Positions 24,341 to 35,850 of a stretch of 64,000 nucleotides of DNA are shown in pieces (within the stretch, counting starts at the first letter, position 1; every line of letters begins with the position of its first letter). Source of the DNA: Xanthostigma xanthostigma (taxonomy: Eukaryota > Arthropoda > Insecta > Raphidioptera > Raphidiidae); NCBI GenBank assembly GCA_963575645.1, contig OY754466.1, forward strand, positions 35,930,001 through 35,994,000, in the 5' to 3' direction. A model generated the notes under the pieces. The model was not told the DNA's origin and did no database searches. It saw nothing but the letters and a program-made list of their open reading frames with translations. Position numbers and translations under genes: made by a program.

Positions 24341-24423
24341 CTAAAAAGAAAAAAATAATAATAATAATTTAGGTTCATAATTATTATGAACCTAAATTAT
24401 TAAATATTATTTTTTCCTTTTTA
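24341..24423. repeat. 83 bp near-perfect palindrome
   Basis: CTAAAAAG at 24341 pairs with CTTTTTAG at 24423, and AATAATTTAGGTTCATA pairs with TATGAACCTAAATTATT around ATTAT. The arms are about 39 bp with a few A/T mismatches. It is compact enough to be a minimal MITE or a hairpin. Confidence 0.8.
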
Positions 24424-25231
24424 GAACATTTTAGTAAAAGATTATCTTCAAAAAACTTCTCTATTTATTTATCTTCTTTAGTCTCTTTTTAACCAATTAA
24501 TTTTCTTTGTTTGCAATACAAGTGTTACAATCTATATAAAGTATAAATAGATGAACCCTGTCAAGTTTTATGTATTGTATTTTGTGCACGAAACTGTCAC
24601 GTCAAAACGAAGACAATTCAAAATATGGAAACGGTTAGTGTTCGTGTAAAACTATAAAACGGCTTTATTATCGAGCATCTTGCGTGGCCAGGTTGAGTCA
24701 GCGAATTGGAAAACGTTTAATTACAAAATATAACAAGAGCTTCGGCCTAAAATTATTCATGCGATCGTTATCATTCAAAGGTCGAAACACGGCGTCGTAA
24801 GGTATTATAGGATTTACGAACGCACTGCGAAGGTTTCTGATAGAGAAGTATCCCTAGCACGCTATCCGGAGAAGTAGAGAAGGCCGCTGGGCTCGCGAGA
24901 ACTATTTTAACTGCGCGACGCCGCATTTGCATATCTGTTTTAACAAAAATAAATAAATTAAAAGTGTCTGAACGCTATTTAAAGATTCCCCTTAATAATT
25001 TACGACTACATAATAACCGCACCGTCTCGCCGCGGACGTGTTTGAGCTATCTGTTGTGTTCTTATGTAGCATGATTGTTGAGCACTTTAGAGATAGGGCT
25101 ATGTCGTCTGGAACTGTATTGTTGGACGTGTTTTGAAAGGAGTGCACCCCTTAATTATGGTGGCTTCCACATTTTTTAATGATTTGTTTCGATTGAAGTT
25201 GGCTCAGAAATATTGATTTGATGTCTTATCA
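24424..25231. other. No gene recognised
   Basis: No supported feature. A slightly GC-richer patch lies at 24830-24930. Confidence 0.4.
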
Positions 25232-25687
25232 CAGGGTGACCACAGACCTGAAAATCCTGTAATTATCATCAGGGAATTTTACAAAGTAGCAGGGAAAAAT
25301 CATTTTCTAGTTTTAAAATTTTTTCGTTTTTTTAAAACTGCATTTAAATTCGAAAAAAAAAGTTTTCCAAACTTTATGAATACCTGATCATTGAGCCTCA
25401 ATTTGGTATTCTTTTGTTTGCTATGCGACTATCTATCCCTGAGATACTACATAAAAAAAATAAAATAAAAAAAAAAAAAATATACGCGTCGACTTGAGAA
25501 CCTCCTCCGTTTTTGTTTTTCGTCGGTTAAAAAACTACAATAAACTACATAAAAATGATTTTAATCAAAACTTTAAATATCTCGATCATACAAATAAGAT
25601 ATTCAAATCGTGGAAAAGCATAATACATTTCCTGGAAAACCTGGAATTATCAGGGAACGTTGAAATCATTTTTCTGTGGCCACCCTG
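25232..25687. mobile_element. hAT-like MITE with CAGGGTGxCCACAGA ends
   Basis: The left end CAGGGTGACCACAGACCTG and the reverse complement of the right end CAGGGTGGCCACAGAAAAAT are inverted. Subterminal text (ATTATCATCAGGGAATTTTA against GGAATTATCAGGGAACG) repeats a related motif. CAGGGTGGCC-type termini are common in animal hAT MITEs (recalled). The flanking 8-mers do not match, so the insertion is old or rearranged. The 64-codon frame inside is chance. Confidence 0.65.
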
Positions 25688-25715
25688 ATGTTACAAATTA
25701 TTGCTTGTTTTGTAT

Positions 25716-25862
25716 AACAGCTCAAATCATCAGCTCCCATTTGTGTAAACAGAACCTGTCAGTCGGCATACAAAACTAGTACGAGCTCGGACTCCTGGGT
25801 CGCTAATTCCCAAAAAGCGTTGGAATGCAAACTACATTCCGTTTTTTCCTCTGAGGAGAATT
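25716..25862 (+). repeat. Family G repeat, copy 2
   Basis: The text GTACGAGCTCGGACTCCTGG, then AAAGCGTTGGAATGCAAACT and ACATTCC, matches 44250-44325 in order and spacing. It lacks a clear AGACGCT stem at its 5' side. It lies directly next to the hAT-like MITE ending at 25687. Confidence 0.6.
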
Positions 25863-26495
25863 ATTTCAAGGAAAAATTAATACCGCTGATGAATTCATAC
25901 TGAAATTAATTTTATTTTCACATTGCTTACAAACTAAAATAATATTCAAAAATGTCATCGATGCTTCTTTTCTGCCACCTATTAGAAAACATTCTTCCTA
26001 ATCCCTAATTTTTAGTTAGCACTGTTAATACATTTGCCTTCTCCCGTTTAAAATATCCCACAAAAAAAGCCATAGAGCTGCTCCCTATTAGATTAGTGAA
26101 TAGCCTTGTCACTCGTGTAATGTAAGAAGAGGTGTCGTGGAGATTTGCGTGCGGCAGCCACTAAAATACTTAAAAAGCAGTGCACGAAACTCGTGGAAAC
26201 ATTGTAACGCCCCGAGTCTCTGTTGGCTTTCTCCATTCCCATCCCGCTGCGCCAGGCTTAGCCTTTGCATGCAACGACAGCCCTCGTGCATCCATGTCAC
26301 CGACGTCGGTTATTTAATACCGGACGTATGTATTTTCATAAAGTGCAATGATTTGTTCATAACTAATGGGAAAGAGGTGACTCTGAACTCATTACTCGTG
26401 TTATATCCTATGTACGTACGTACTCATAAATTCCTTGGCAGTGACATATTTAAAGTCTTGTAAGGAAATTGGCAACTCAGTGGTATGGAAACTAT
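25863..26495. other. No gene recognised; 108-codon plus frame
   Basis: Around 26110-26330 the DNA is GC-richer and overlapping frames occur on both strands (26137-26463 plus, 108 codons; 26109-26300 minus). Neither gives a recognisable protein, and no splice or promoter signal supports them. Confidence 0.35.
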
Positions 26496-26728
26496 AAGGG
26501 GAGGTCTATTAATTATGCGAGCTAAAAATAGGGTGAGGAGTTCTGAAAAATCTCGTCAGATCTCATTTAAAGAGGGGGACGAGATCAATGAAAATCTGAC
26601 GTCAACTTTTTAATTCAGAGAATATACATTATTACACATTACCTATAGGAGAAATCTTACGTGAGGGGGGGATTCTCACAAGATTTTACCAAATCTCACC
26701 AAAACACCTCATTAATGGTACTCCCCTA
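26496..26728. mobile_element. Family F MITE
   Basis: The left end TAAGGGGAGGTCTATTAATT and the reverse complement of the right end (TTAGGGGAGTACCATTAATG) form an imperfect TIR. The interior has TCTCGTCAGATCTCATTTAA and a G-run GTGAGGGGGGGATTCTCAC. Related partial elements lie at 7700-7906 and 60484-60741. TA at the edges suggests a TA target, not proven. Confidence 0.65.
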
Positions 26729-27055
26729 ATTTATTAGTATTGCTGAAAGGAGTTTTTTAAACATTCATTATTGAAAAATCAATATAAAGGAGCTAATTAA
26801 TACATGCGCAAAAGTTCGAGAGAGACTGTAATATTTATATATTCGAATATTTAACAGCTCGAACTTTATTAACGTTAAAATACTGATATACTATGACAGG
26901 CAAACCTTTCAAGATATGCCTGTATATGCCTATGAAAAATGTTTCGTAGTTGTCATAAGGAAAAATATTTTCAATCTGTAGACATATAACAAAAATATTA
27001 GGAGCACTGTGGTTTGAATCTAATAAAAAATAGAGAATAGTTATTTCTTACCACA
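26729..27055. other. No gene recognised
   Basis: AT-rich. Nothing is supported. Confidence 0.4.
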
Positions 27056-27115
27056 ACAAGTTTATTAGTGGATGTACATTTCGAGAGCTATGCTCTCATC
27101 TTCAGCAATACACTA
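27056..27115 (-). mobile_element. Penelope-type terminal hairpin motif
   Basis: On the minus strand CTGAAGATGAGAGC is followed by ATAGCTCTCGAAATG. GAGAGC and GCTCTC form a stem around TAT (27083-27097). CTGAAGATG...GAAA strings around such a stem occur in terminal regions of Penelope-like retroelements, some of which carry hammerhead ribozymes (recalled knowledge). An extra nucleotide after CTGAAGA keeps this from being a clean hammerhead core. No reverse transcriptase is seen nearby. Confidence 0.35.
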
Positions 27116-28006
27116 AACTAGACATATATACAAGGAGTTTCAAAAGATATCAACAAATAAAGGTGTGATTCCTTGACTAATTCTAAAAAGCAAAGTTCCT
27201 ATTTAACATGGGTATTGAGATGCAGGGTGTCAAAATATGATTTTTTTTACCATATTTCAGGAACCGTTTGATATACAATAATCAACTATGTTTAATGTTA
27301 GCTATTCTTTAAGCGCTTATTCATTTTTTTATGTACCAGTGACGGAAATTTAACGGTTGCGTGAGGTTTTTTTTGCCTCTAATTTCTATGACATTGGAGA
27401 AATTGGTATTCTGAAATCACATTTTGAAATGTTGTCTACACAAAAAAACGGCATTTTATGATGAAAAAATGAAAAAGGTAGGACCATAATCACAAAACTT
27501 TTTTTTACAAAACTGACTAAATAACAAAAAAAAAACACAAGAAAAATCTCAACGATTGTTGAAAATGGCTTTCTCCTACGGAAATTCAGGCTTCCGACCA
27601 ACGTCTTAGTAACTAATGTACCCGTTCGAAAATGCCGGAAAGTGTCGCGTACCATATTACATTTTTTTGGACATCCTGTATCTCGAAAACGGTGTGTTTG
27701 CGTATGTTAAATAGGAAATTTTTTTCTTAGAATTAGCCAAGGAATCGTCCCTTTTATTTTCCGACATGTGTTTTGAAACACCTGTGTACATAAGCTGCGT
27801 GCAAGAAGCGTTCAAATCACATCTATTTGCCTAGGGTATCAAGGATAGCGTAAAATTTATATAAGTCATGTTCAGAATCCGGGTATACGCAATATTATGA
27901 TGATATCTTCGAACTGGACTTCGGGGTGTTCAATAAACGACAGTAGTTTTCAACATTTTTTTTTGATACGATCATAAATCGTCCAAAATAATTACAACGA
28001 AAGCAA
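27116..28006. other. No gene recognised
   Basis: No supported feature. A CATTTTCAACAATCG-type stretch and an 89-codon minus-strand frame (27386-27655) are not recognisable. Confidence 0.4.
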
Positions 28007-28120
28007 TAGTATACTACACCACAAGGGCAGAAAGTTTGGGATTCTTGTACTGCGCATCGTGATGCCCGAGGCGAGCGCAGTTAAATACTCTCAAACTTTC
28101 TGCCCGTGTGGTGCATACTA
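28007..28120. repeat. Inverted repeat around a GC-rich core
   Basis: The left arm TAGTATACTACACCACAAGG then GCAGAAAGTTTGGGA pairs with the right arm TCTCAAACTTTCTGCCCGTG then TGGTGCATACTA. A spacer of about 40 bp contains GATGCCCGAGGCGAGCGC. The right flank CAGTCGAAAGTACG is echoed at 28301 (CCGGTCGAAAGTACG) and inverted at 28390 (CGTATTTTCGACCG), so the element may extend to about 28410. Confidence 0.65.
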
Positions 28121-29566
28121 TTTTTATTCATACCTCAGTCGAAAGTACGCTTACCATTAATTAATTAGTTAATAAAAACAAATAAATTCCAAGCAAGCAG
28201 CTTTAAGCTTAGGTATACGTAAAAACACAAATGACAGCTGTTCGCGACTATTGGCCGGCAATAGTACTGGCAGTACATGAGAACTATTTTTATTTATAGC
28301 CGGTCGAAAGTACGTACTTCCGACATCAGCGCGTGTAATCATGCATAAATGCGACTTTCTGGCTTAAATTGATGCCAAAAGTAGTACGTATTTTCGACCG
28401 AGATGTGAAGAAAGTTATTATTATTATGTATGTTGTCTGACAACCCAATAATTTACGCTCCATTGCCCACGTGAAAATGGATGTAGGAAGAAATCCTATG
28501 TTCTATTTTTTATTATTAGGATATGTGATCCAGCATGTTTCATTTTAAATTAATCATCACTTTTGTTCAACAGATTATTATGCTGATGTAATTATCACTT
28601 TATATTAAGTAATCAGTTAAAGTGCATTCTGTTCGTGAGTTTCTGGAAGAGATCAAATCTCCTTATTCAAGCTAAACGATTATCATATTTTATCACTATC
28701 CGCAGAGTACAAGATGATTGTAAAATTAACAACTAAGGGTTATCACTTCCAGAAAGTGACCGTAAATTTGTTAACAGTAATGTTTGTAATCAAATTGATT
28801 AATGTTCAGGGCTGTAAACATTCGAATTGCCGTTTATTTAACACAGAATTAACAGCCATTTGATTGATTATACTTTGAAGTTTTTCTTTCGTTGGGAAAT
28901 ATCCGCTAACCTAAAAATTGAGTATCACCGGTCGCTCATTTTTTTTTTTTTTTAAGCAACCTATAATTATTTTTAGTTCAGTTTTTATGTTCTGTTCACT
29001 ATGAATTATAACCCAGGACTTGTAATATGGTATTGCAATTCGCTGTGGCACAAATTTATGTCTTACTACACGCACCAAATCATATTTCAATCTAGCTACG
29101 TTATTATTGTACTATATTGTGAATCGCTCGTGAGTTTAAACATTATGTGCGCTGCTGTACAAGTTCGTTGCAAAAATTGTTTTTCATTTACATGAAAAAT
29201 GAGCTGCGGTTTTCTTTTTTGACGAGTTTTTCGTATTTTCTCTTCGAGGTACATTTGCTGTCCGAGCGTACGATAATGACTAGAATTTATTTAAATCAAA
29301 TGGAATTGTAGCGCTTAGGAAGTTCGTTCCGAAGGCTTCCACTGGACCTAATTGACAACTGAATATCTAAATATTTACACCTTAGCAAACCGTCCACTTT
29401 AATCATAGTGTAAATCGTTTTAACAGTCAGTTGTGACAGGGAAGCCTCCTGGCCGACCCGTAACGTTATTCTATAGTGAATTTATCATCATTTATCGCAG
29501 CTGTGAATGGCCCTTGTGTGCCGAACCGGCTTCACTAAATTTTAAAAAAAAAGGAAGTTCGTTTTT
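28121..29566. other. No gene recognised
   Basis: Apart from the repeated GTCGAAAGTACG motif noted above and a T15-like run near 28940, nothing is supported. Confidence 0.4.
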
Positions 29567-30110
29567 AACACGCTTATATTAGCTTGACCTGTATGCATGT
29601 ATGTATGTAATGGAATCATTCAGCGTAATTTTCACCAATTTCAAGAAGTCCGATTCACTTGAAAATTTGCATATGTGTCAGGGCCGATGACAATACAATT
29701 ATTTCATAAAAATTAATTAGAATTTAAAAATTTAAAAAAAAATAAATTTGAAAATTTTGAAAAAAACTTTTGATGTCGTTTTTAGACTAAGAATTAAGAA
29801 AATAAATAGTTTAAATAAAAACAAAAAAAAAACGCTTTTATATCAAACCGAACTAAAAAGTGGAAAATAAATTATTAACAAAATAATTCAATTATAGTAA
29901 AAAAGCGTGGGGTGCCAATTATTATATTTTCATTATAACTCTAATTTTATAAATAGCTACCAATAATTGTAACATTTTAATATCAAACAGCCGACGATTT
30001 TATACTATAATTGAATTATTTTGTTAATAATTATTTTCTACTTCTTAGTTCCGTTTGTTATTAAAGCGTGTTTTTTTAGTTTTCTTTTTTTTTAATTATA
30101 TTTTTTCCCC
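29567..30110 (+). mobile_element. Family B 3'-hairpin element, copy with unique loop
   Basis: Starts AACACGCTTATATTAGCTTG, then GTATGCATGTATGTATGT, then TAATTTTCACCAATTTCAAG and GACAATACAATTATTTCAT. The 3' half is an inverted repeat: ATTATTAACAAAATAATTCA (29870-29889) pairs with TGAATTATTTTGTTAATAAT, and the outer AAACGC.TTTATAT boxes pair as in other copies. The apical loop (about 29920-29998) has no similarity to the 37.5 and 45.3 kb copies. No coding content. Confidence 0.7.
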
Positions 30111-31522
30111 TTAGGTTTTCCGGCATTATAGTAATATAGATTGTCTGTCTCTCGAAAACGGATGTTCCAGTTGTAACTTAGTATATTTAGGGTACAATAT
30201 ACAACGCTCGGGGTTTCCGTTAAAATTAAAATTTAAGCGACACGAATCATAAAATACTCTACATACTGAATCTGTACGTAGGTATGATGTGTTTGTGTAT
30301 TTATCTGTAGTCTGTAGTACAGATTACGAGAGCAGATTTTGATATTTCAATGTGCACTTTTGTATGTAGACGCCTGGTCACGTTAATTTTCTTAATGTAT
30401 TTTAAAAGCAAGTTTAACACTTTAATACAGTTTATTACAGTTCTCGTAAAGCATTCAATGAAATTAAAGTATAATAGTGCTGCGCAAAATACTTTTTTTA
30501 TGACAACATAATAACATTTTTCTCCCTTTAGTATGTTTTAAATATGCTAATTTCTGTGTTTTACATACATTTTTAAGGGATAGTATTCAAGTTATTATAG
30601 CAACGTCTTTGACATTTCACTGAGACACTAATCAGAAATTGGAGGTGTAAAGATGCACATCAAAAATGTTTGGTTATAGATAAAATCTCTGAATTGTAAA
30701 AAATGGAAAAATTTTTCCACAGCTTAAACAAAAAAAAAAGCATTTTCAGCAATTCATAATAATGGCAAGCAAGAAAACAAAGCATTAAAACTCTTAGCGT
30801 TACTTGACATGAAAATATTGATTTTTAGGTACACGAAATAAAAACGTATGAAAGAATTTTTAGAGATGTCAACTAATAGGTACTCAGGAAGAAATAGCAG
30901 GTTGAGGTCTGAAGAAGCCTATTCTCTTTATTTTTTCTTAGTCCAAGCGAAATTTTTGTGAGAATATTAAACCATCAAAGCGAATACGCAAAACGATCGA
31001 AAACAGTAAAGGGCAGAATGGAAACGACAAGAATCACTGACTGAAGGTTCTTTGTTCAAAAATATTTCTCATTCAAATGAAATGTTTGCTCGGTAAAAAT
31101 TGCGGTTTTATTATGAAAAAAGTATTTTCATTAGTATCTTGTTTCAATACGGAAACATGTTTATGTTGAAAAAAACTTTAATTTTCTTCTTAAACTTCAA
31201 GTGTTTCTTTTTAATATGACGTGACATGAGTTTTAATTGAAAATACAATTCGCTTCGTGTAAACTTGAAAAGAAAAATATATTTTTTAAAGTTTCCTTTC
31301 AAGAGAATTTTTAATATGATTGAATGTTTCCCAAAAGAAACCATAATATATTCAATTTTATGAAAAAAAATATTATGGATGTAGTAGTACCACACGATTT
31401 GCGTGGTCACTTGAAAACTTCCATCAAGAATACGATATGTAAAAAACTTAACGCCAGATGAAGAAACGTTGACAAATGTTGTATAATTTGGAGGAGGGGA
31501 GAGAATGTAACAACTATTTTTT
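30111..31522. other. No gene recognised
   Basis: AT-rich, short chance frames only (for example 31144-31410 minus). Confidence 0.45.
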
Positions 31523-31594
31523 TTTTGAAGTGAAAACTTCTTTAGCGGCGTTGTACACTTTTGAAGTGAAAACTTCTTTAGCGGCGTTGTACAC
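31523..31594 (+). repeat. 36 bp tandem duplication carrying GAAGTGAAAACTTC
   Basis: The unit begins TTTTGAAGTGAAAACTTC and ends TTTAGCGGCGTTGTACAC. It occurs twice back to back (31523-31558, 31559-31594) without mismatch. The 14 bp palindrome-like motif recurs singly elsewhere in the window. Confidence 0.9.
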
Positions 31595-31830
31595 TTTTTT
31601 TGTAATGGGTAAAAAATGTTAAACTCGCGTCAGGGTCACGTGTCCTGATCGAAAATGCGTAAGACGAAAACTTTTATTTATACAACGTTAGACATCTAGC
31701 GTTGAAATATCGTACATAAAAATGCAATCTATGATACAAACCATTTTGATCGAAAATTCGTAAGACGTTAATATTCAAGTTTTCACTTCTGGCGGCACTC
31801 CCGGAGTGCAAAGGGGTTTTTTTTTTTATT
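31595..31830 (+). repeat. Probable dispersed element continuing from the 36 bp repeats
   Basis: GTTAAACTCGCGTCAGGGTC, two CGAAAATKCGTAAGACG copies (31650-31667 and 31750-31766) and an inverted CAAGTTTTCACTTC near 31777 suggest one element whose ends carry the GAAGTGAAAACTTG-type motif in inverted orientation. The edges are not proven. Confidence 0.4.
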
Positions 31831-32566
31831 AGAGTTCGTTTTGAAGAAATGAGGTCAGTCGCAAACGGTCCCCTAGTGCACAATTAAATTTATCAGTATT
31901 CCTTTCCTCCTCGAAATTGAAACAACTTTTGCCCAAAACATTTCTTATCTGAATCTCACTTTTCGAGATATTCTTGATGGAAGTTGTCAAATGAACACGC
32001 GGTATATGTCGAATGGAACAGTTTATTTTATAGTAAATAGTGAGAACTGAGAAGCGTTTCTCAAGTTTATTGTTCAAATAAAGTAGACCTATTTTATTAG
32101 CAAGTTGTGTGTTGTATGATAAGTTATAATAAACTGTAAGAGTAGCAATTTGACATTTCGTGTTTGTTGGGAATTTGAAATCGGCGAGTAATTTAATATT
32201 ATTAATTGTGTATAATGAAATTTAATGCGATGAAATGAACTTCCAAATGTCAGCAGGAGAACAAAAACATAAATCTGCAATCATTTAGAAATATTGTTGC
32301 GCTGAACTAATTTTTTTTAAATACTGTTTCTAATTTCATATTAGTTCTACATTTTATAGTAATATAAATAAGAATACTGATACGTTCTGTATACATTTAA
32401 TCGCGAAATATTTGGGACGTTCGGTGTATCATTTAGTATGTTTAGTTATACTTAATGCATTTTTTTAATCACAATCATGTCGAAATGTTTTGTTAATTGA
32501 CCTTTACTTCTTACTGGAGAAAAACTAAACTTTACCCTATACTGTTTTTAAGATTTATTTTAGTAA
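31831..32566. other. No gene recognised
   Basis: AT-rich, no supported feature. Confidence 0.45.
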
Positions 32567-33020
32567 CTAGCCGTTATCCTCGGCTTCGCACGCGATTGAG
32601 ACGAAACTCAGACGCATTCCCATTATTTGGCATAGTTACTCCTTTCTCGACGTAGACCCCCCAAATAAATTTCAAAAATAATGACATTCGCGTGATCAAC
32701 GTCCTGACAAACCTTGAAAATGACACCCATGTTGATTTTTAGATCTGTCTCTGAATGGGTTGTTTTTGAAAAAGCACAAAACACGTGTTTATTTATTTGT
32801 TGACAGGAGAAATTCTGCGCCTTTTCGAACATCTATCTTATATGATTTCTCCATGCAATTTTTGAACCCCGGTTACACCCTTTTAGGAATTTTCAACAAC
32901 CCGTTCTTAACGGATGCCTACGTCAGAATAACTATCTGTGCCAAATTTCAGCCCAATCAGTGTCTAGTGGTTTGAGCTGTGCATTGATAGATCAGTCACG
33001 TCAGTCAGTGAGTCAATGCC
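32567..33020 (-). mobile_element. Minus-strand Helitron-like element
   Basis: Read on the minus strand the 3' end is GCGAAGCCGAGGATAACGGC then CTAG, followed by T (32567 border), a Helitron-like terminus. The 5' side carries CACTGACTGACGTGACTGAT and CAATGCACAGCTCAAACCAC. From memory this text is widespread in insect genomes. The exact 5' A|TC border is not clear. No coding content; the 69-71 codon frames on both strands are chance. Confidence 0.6.
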
Positions 33021-33249
33021 CTAAAATAATTCTTTTTTTTGTGTTTTCGTTGTGCATTATTGCGTCTTCGATACATAAAATATTACGATTATTTTTATTC
33101 CATTGTCATAGAAAATCCAAATAAGGTTTTTTTTTGTAGGTTTTGAAATCCCGTCGTACAAAATATGCAAATATATCTTTTACGTACGTATTTAAAAATA
33201 AACTTAGCTTTCAAGTTCTTTGATTTATTGGTAGTTCGTAGATTAAATC

Positions 33250-33735
33250 AAAATTGGATTTCAAAATTGCTTAGTGTTTAGATTGCAAAAAAAATGTGTA
33301 AGAATAATAGTAGGAGCAGCATATCGTGAACATTGTAAGCATATCTTCGAAACACTTAAAATACTAACAGTACAGGACCAATATGTGTTGAATTTAGCCT
33401 GTTTCGTAAGAAACAATCCTAATTTATTTAAAACAAATGTCTATAATCATGATTATAAAACACGGCATAAAGGCAATTTGAAGACCGATCAGGCTCATTT
33501 GAGTGTAACAAGAGACAGTGTTCGCAATATGGCAATGCGCATTTACAACAAAATTCCGGCAGATATTAAACATATTGAACAAACGAACAAATTTAAACAA
33601 AAACTTAAAGAAAGACTACTAACATTAAATTTGTATAATATAGATCACCTGTAATATTTCATTTTATTCTGACGCTATTATGTTTCTTCTGGAAACCTAA
33701 CAATAAAGAATTTTTATTATTATTATTATTATTAA
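33250..33735 (+). mobile_element. 5'-truncated LINE 3' end, ORF2 C-terminus and (ATT)n tail
   Basis: An open frame ending at 33654 encodes about 126 residues with FRLQKKCVRIIVGAAYREHC, then HIFETLKILTVQDQYVL, a DYKTRH box and MRIYNKIPADIKHIEQ. This is the typical region downstream of the reverse transcriptase domain in CR1/Jockey-clade LINEs (family knowledge). The catalytic YxDD region is absent because of 5' truncation. A short 3' UTR with AATAAA (about 33702) leads into (ATT)n at 33713-33735. The frame is uninterrupted, so the insertion is fairly young compared with the copy at 4585. No ATG start should be assigned. Confidence 0.85.
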
Positions 33736-34032
33736 GAAAGCGTACAATTTGTAATCGAATTATAACCTATATGTATATTTTCTTTTATTTTGTTCTGTTG
33801 GATGAAAAGGAACAGATTTACTCCTACACACCAACGCAAGCAAAACTTTTCGCTGACTACAACTCAAAACTAAAGTAAACTGAACGCTCATTTAATTTTC
33901 TTTCGATATTATTAATTCAAGCACAAGCTTATACGTCGACGGTTGCCAACTTCGATTTAAAGTTTAGTGTGTAATTATATAATAGTAGTTACTCTTCTAT
34001 ATTGAAGTCAGTTATTTATTAACACATTTTTT
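33736..34032. other. No gene recognised
   Basis: No supported feature. Confidence 0.4.
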
Positions 34033-34557
34033 TAACTTTCCGCTATTGAAAATTTTCTAAAAAAGTGATGTATCAATTTCGATTACTGACCTCGACGTTT
34101 TAGGGTCCTAGAAAGCTATACTGAATTTTTTTTATGGACGTCTGTTCGTGTAAACAAAACTTTGTCGAACGATATTTTTATAGAGCGAATCAACTGGTTG
34201 TGGTCAGGTTTGCGGCATTCGGAAGGCTTTATTGAGTCCTAGATCTAATTAGATTTTGAAATCAATCGGTCAAGAAATGTCAAAGTTATTCAATGAATAA
34301 AGTTTAAAAATAACATTTCTTTCACGTTTCGTCCTAATCTGCCTCACTGATTAGTCTCAAAATTTAATCAGAGTGAAGTTTTGATCAGCTCTTTCAATTG
34401 CCGAACAATTGCACGATAAAAAAAAATTATGATATTTTTTTTATTATTAAATAGTAAAAAAATGAGATTGATTCTAGTATTTTTGAGCTCAAAAACACAT
34501 AGATAATAACGTTTTCGAACTCAAAATTTATTGTAACGTATTTACACAGCGGGTAGT
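34033..34557 (+). mobile_element. Family H element, diverged copy
   Basis: TAACTTTCCGCTATTGAAAA at the left matches the TIR of the 55241 element. The blocks GACCTCGACGTTTTAGGGTC, TTTGCGGCAT and AATTAGATTTTGAAATCAATCGGT match the reverse complement of 55241-55986 in order. The right end near AGCGGGTAGTA (about 34548) is uncertain. Confidence 0.5.
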
Positions 34558-35665
34558 ATTAGGGCTAGTCTACGGGTCAGCCAGCTTCCATATATTTTTT
34601 TCCGGAACAAAAAAGTTCCTTTTGAATAATGTAAAATATTATAGTGAAAATACGTGAGTTATAATAAATTATTTTGGGTTACCCGCCTTGCGAACCATTA
34701 AAATCTTTCAGTCCATATAGCTACAATGAAAAATACGGAGAATTGACATGTTACCAAAATTAAAGCATTTTTTAATGAATACTGGACTTTAAATATAAAG
34801 CTTCGTTTACAAAATATGGCATGAAAAAATGTTTTTACCGAACTTTCGTATTTGTTATTTAATATTCCAATAAAGCTCATTTTTTAAGCAAAAAGTTCCT
34901 TTTTACATGTTTGTGTTATTATACAGCGTGCAAGGTAACGATTGAAAGCAATAAGGCGCAGGAGGGTAAAAACTAGAAGCGCTGACTTAACAAAAACCAA
35001 AGAAGAGGTTTTACTGTTCTGTGATTTCCCTGTATTCACTATCATGTAACAGTGTCTTGCTGCTCCATCGCTACTAACAATTCTTTTTTCCTGTTTTCTT
35101 TTTTTTTTATTATTGAAGCATAAAAATGCTTCCCCTGAGCGTGGTTGTGTTCTGCATATATACACGATACTTTTGTGTGTAACTATTATTTCGTCGATTG
35201 ATGTCAACCATTTTTTATACATCAAATTAAATGTATACTCCGTACGTTTTTTTTTACCGTTATTTTCCAAACAAATGTTGTTAACGTATTTTACATTGAA
35301 ACTTCTTTAATATAAGTAGTCCCATATCTGTCAAATACGAAAATAGATGTATTTTGCTACAAATATTGTCATTATTACAAAGAATGTGATTTAGTTGCCA
35401 AAAAATCAATTTTCAAGATGTGTTGCTTTGCGGTCGGAGATTTTGAGTCCAGTTTTCAGATGTGAAAATAATCCGTTTTTTAGTTGTTGATCGATTATTT
35501 GTTTTATATAATAAGAAGTAGGTAGGTACAGTAAATTATTGCGGACAGAATTTTTTTTATGTAGTTGATTATTTAAACTAAAAAGTGTCATTTCATAACA
35601 CGAATGATTTGACTACAACTAACTTGAACCCAACTAAAATTTTGGTGTTTGTAGATAACTTAACA
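34558..35665. other. No gene recognised
   Basis: No supported exon. A 128-codon minus-strand frame at 34884-35270 has no recognisable domain. Confidence 0.4.
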
Positions 35666-35704
35666 AATTTTAATTTCTTGTTTTCTTTTGTTTCAGGTGA
35701 GTTT
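35666..35704 (+). promoter_or_regulatory. Candidate recursive splice site (ratchet point)
   Basis: A pyrimidine-rich tract (AATTTCTTGTTTTCTTTTG, from 35672) runs directly into TTTCAG|GTGAGT, with the junction at 35696/35697. An acceptor fused to a strong donor with no exon between them is the hallmark of recursive splicing in long insect introns (established in Drosophila). It is the best such site I found on either strand. The absence of exons across the window agrees with a very long plus-strand intron, but no flanking exon is visible, so function is inference. A cryptic acceptor of an unseen short exon is the alternative. Confidence 0.5.
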
Positions 35705-35850
35705 CGATTATCATACCGGTGTAAAATATGACACGTACGTAAAATTGCGTTTTCAAAAATCCGTAAGTAAATAATTCACTTAAAGCATAATAAATTATTA
35801 TAATAGATTTAATTACACTTTTCCTTAATGCTCGATATCTATATTATAAA

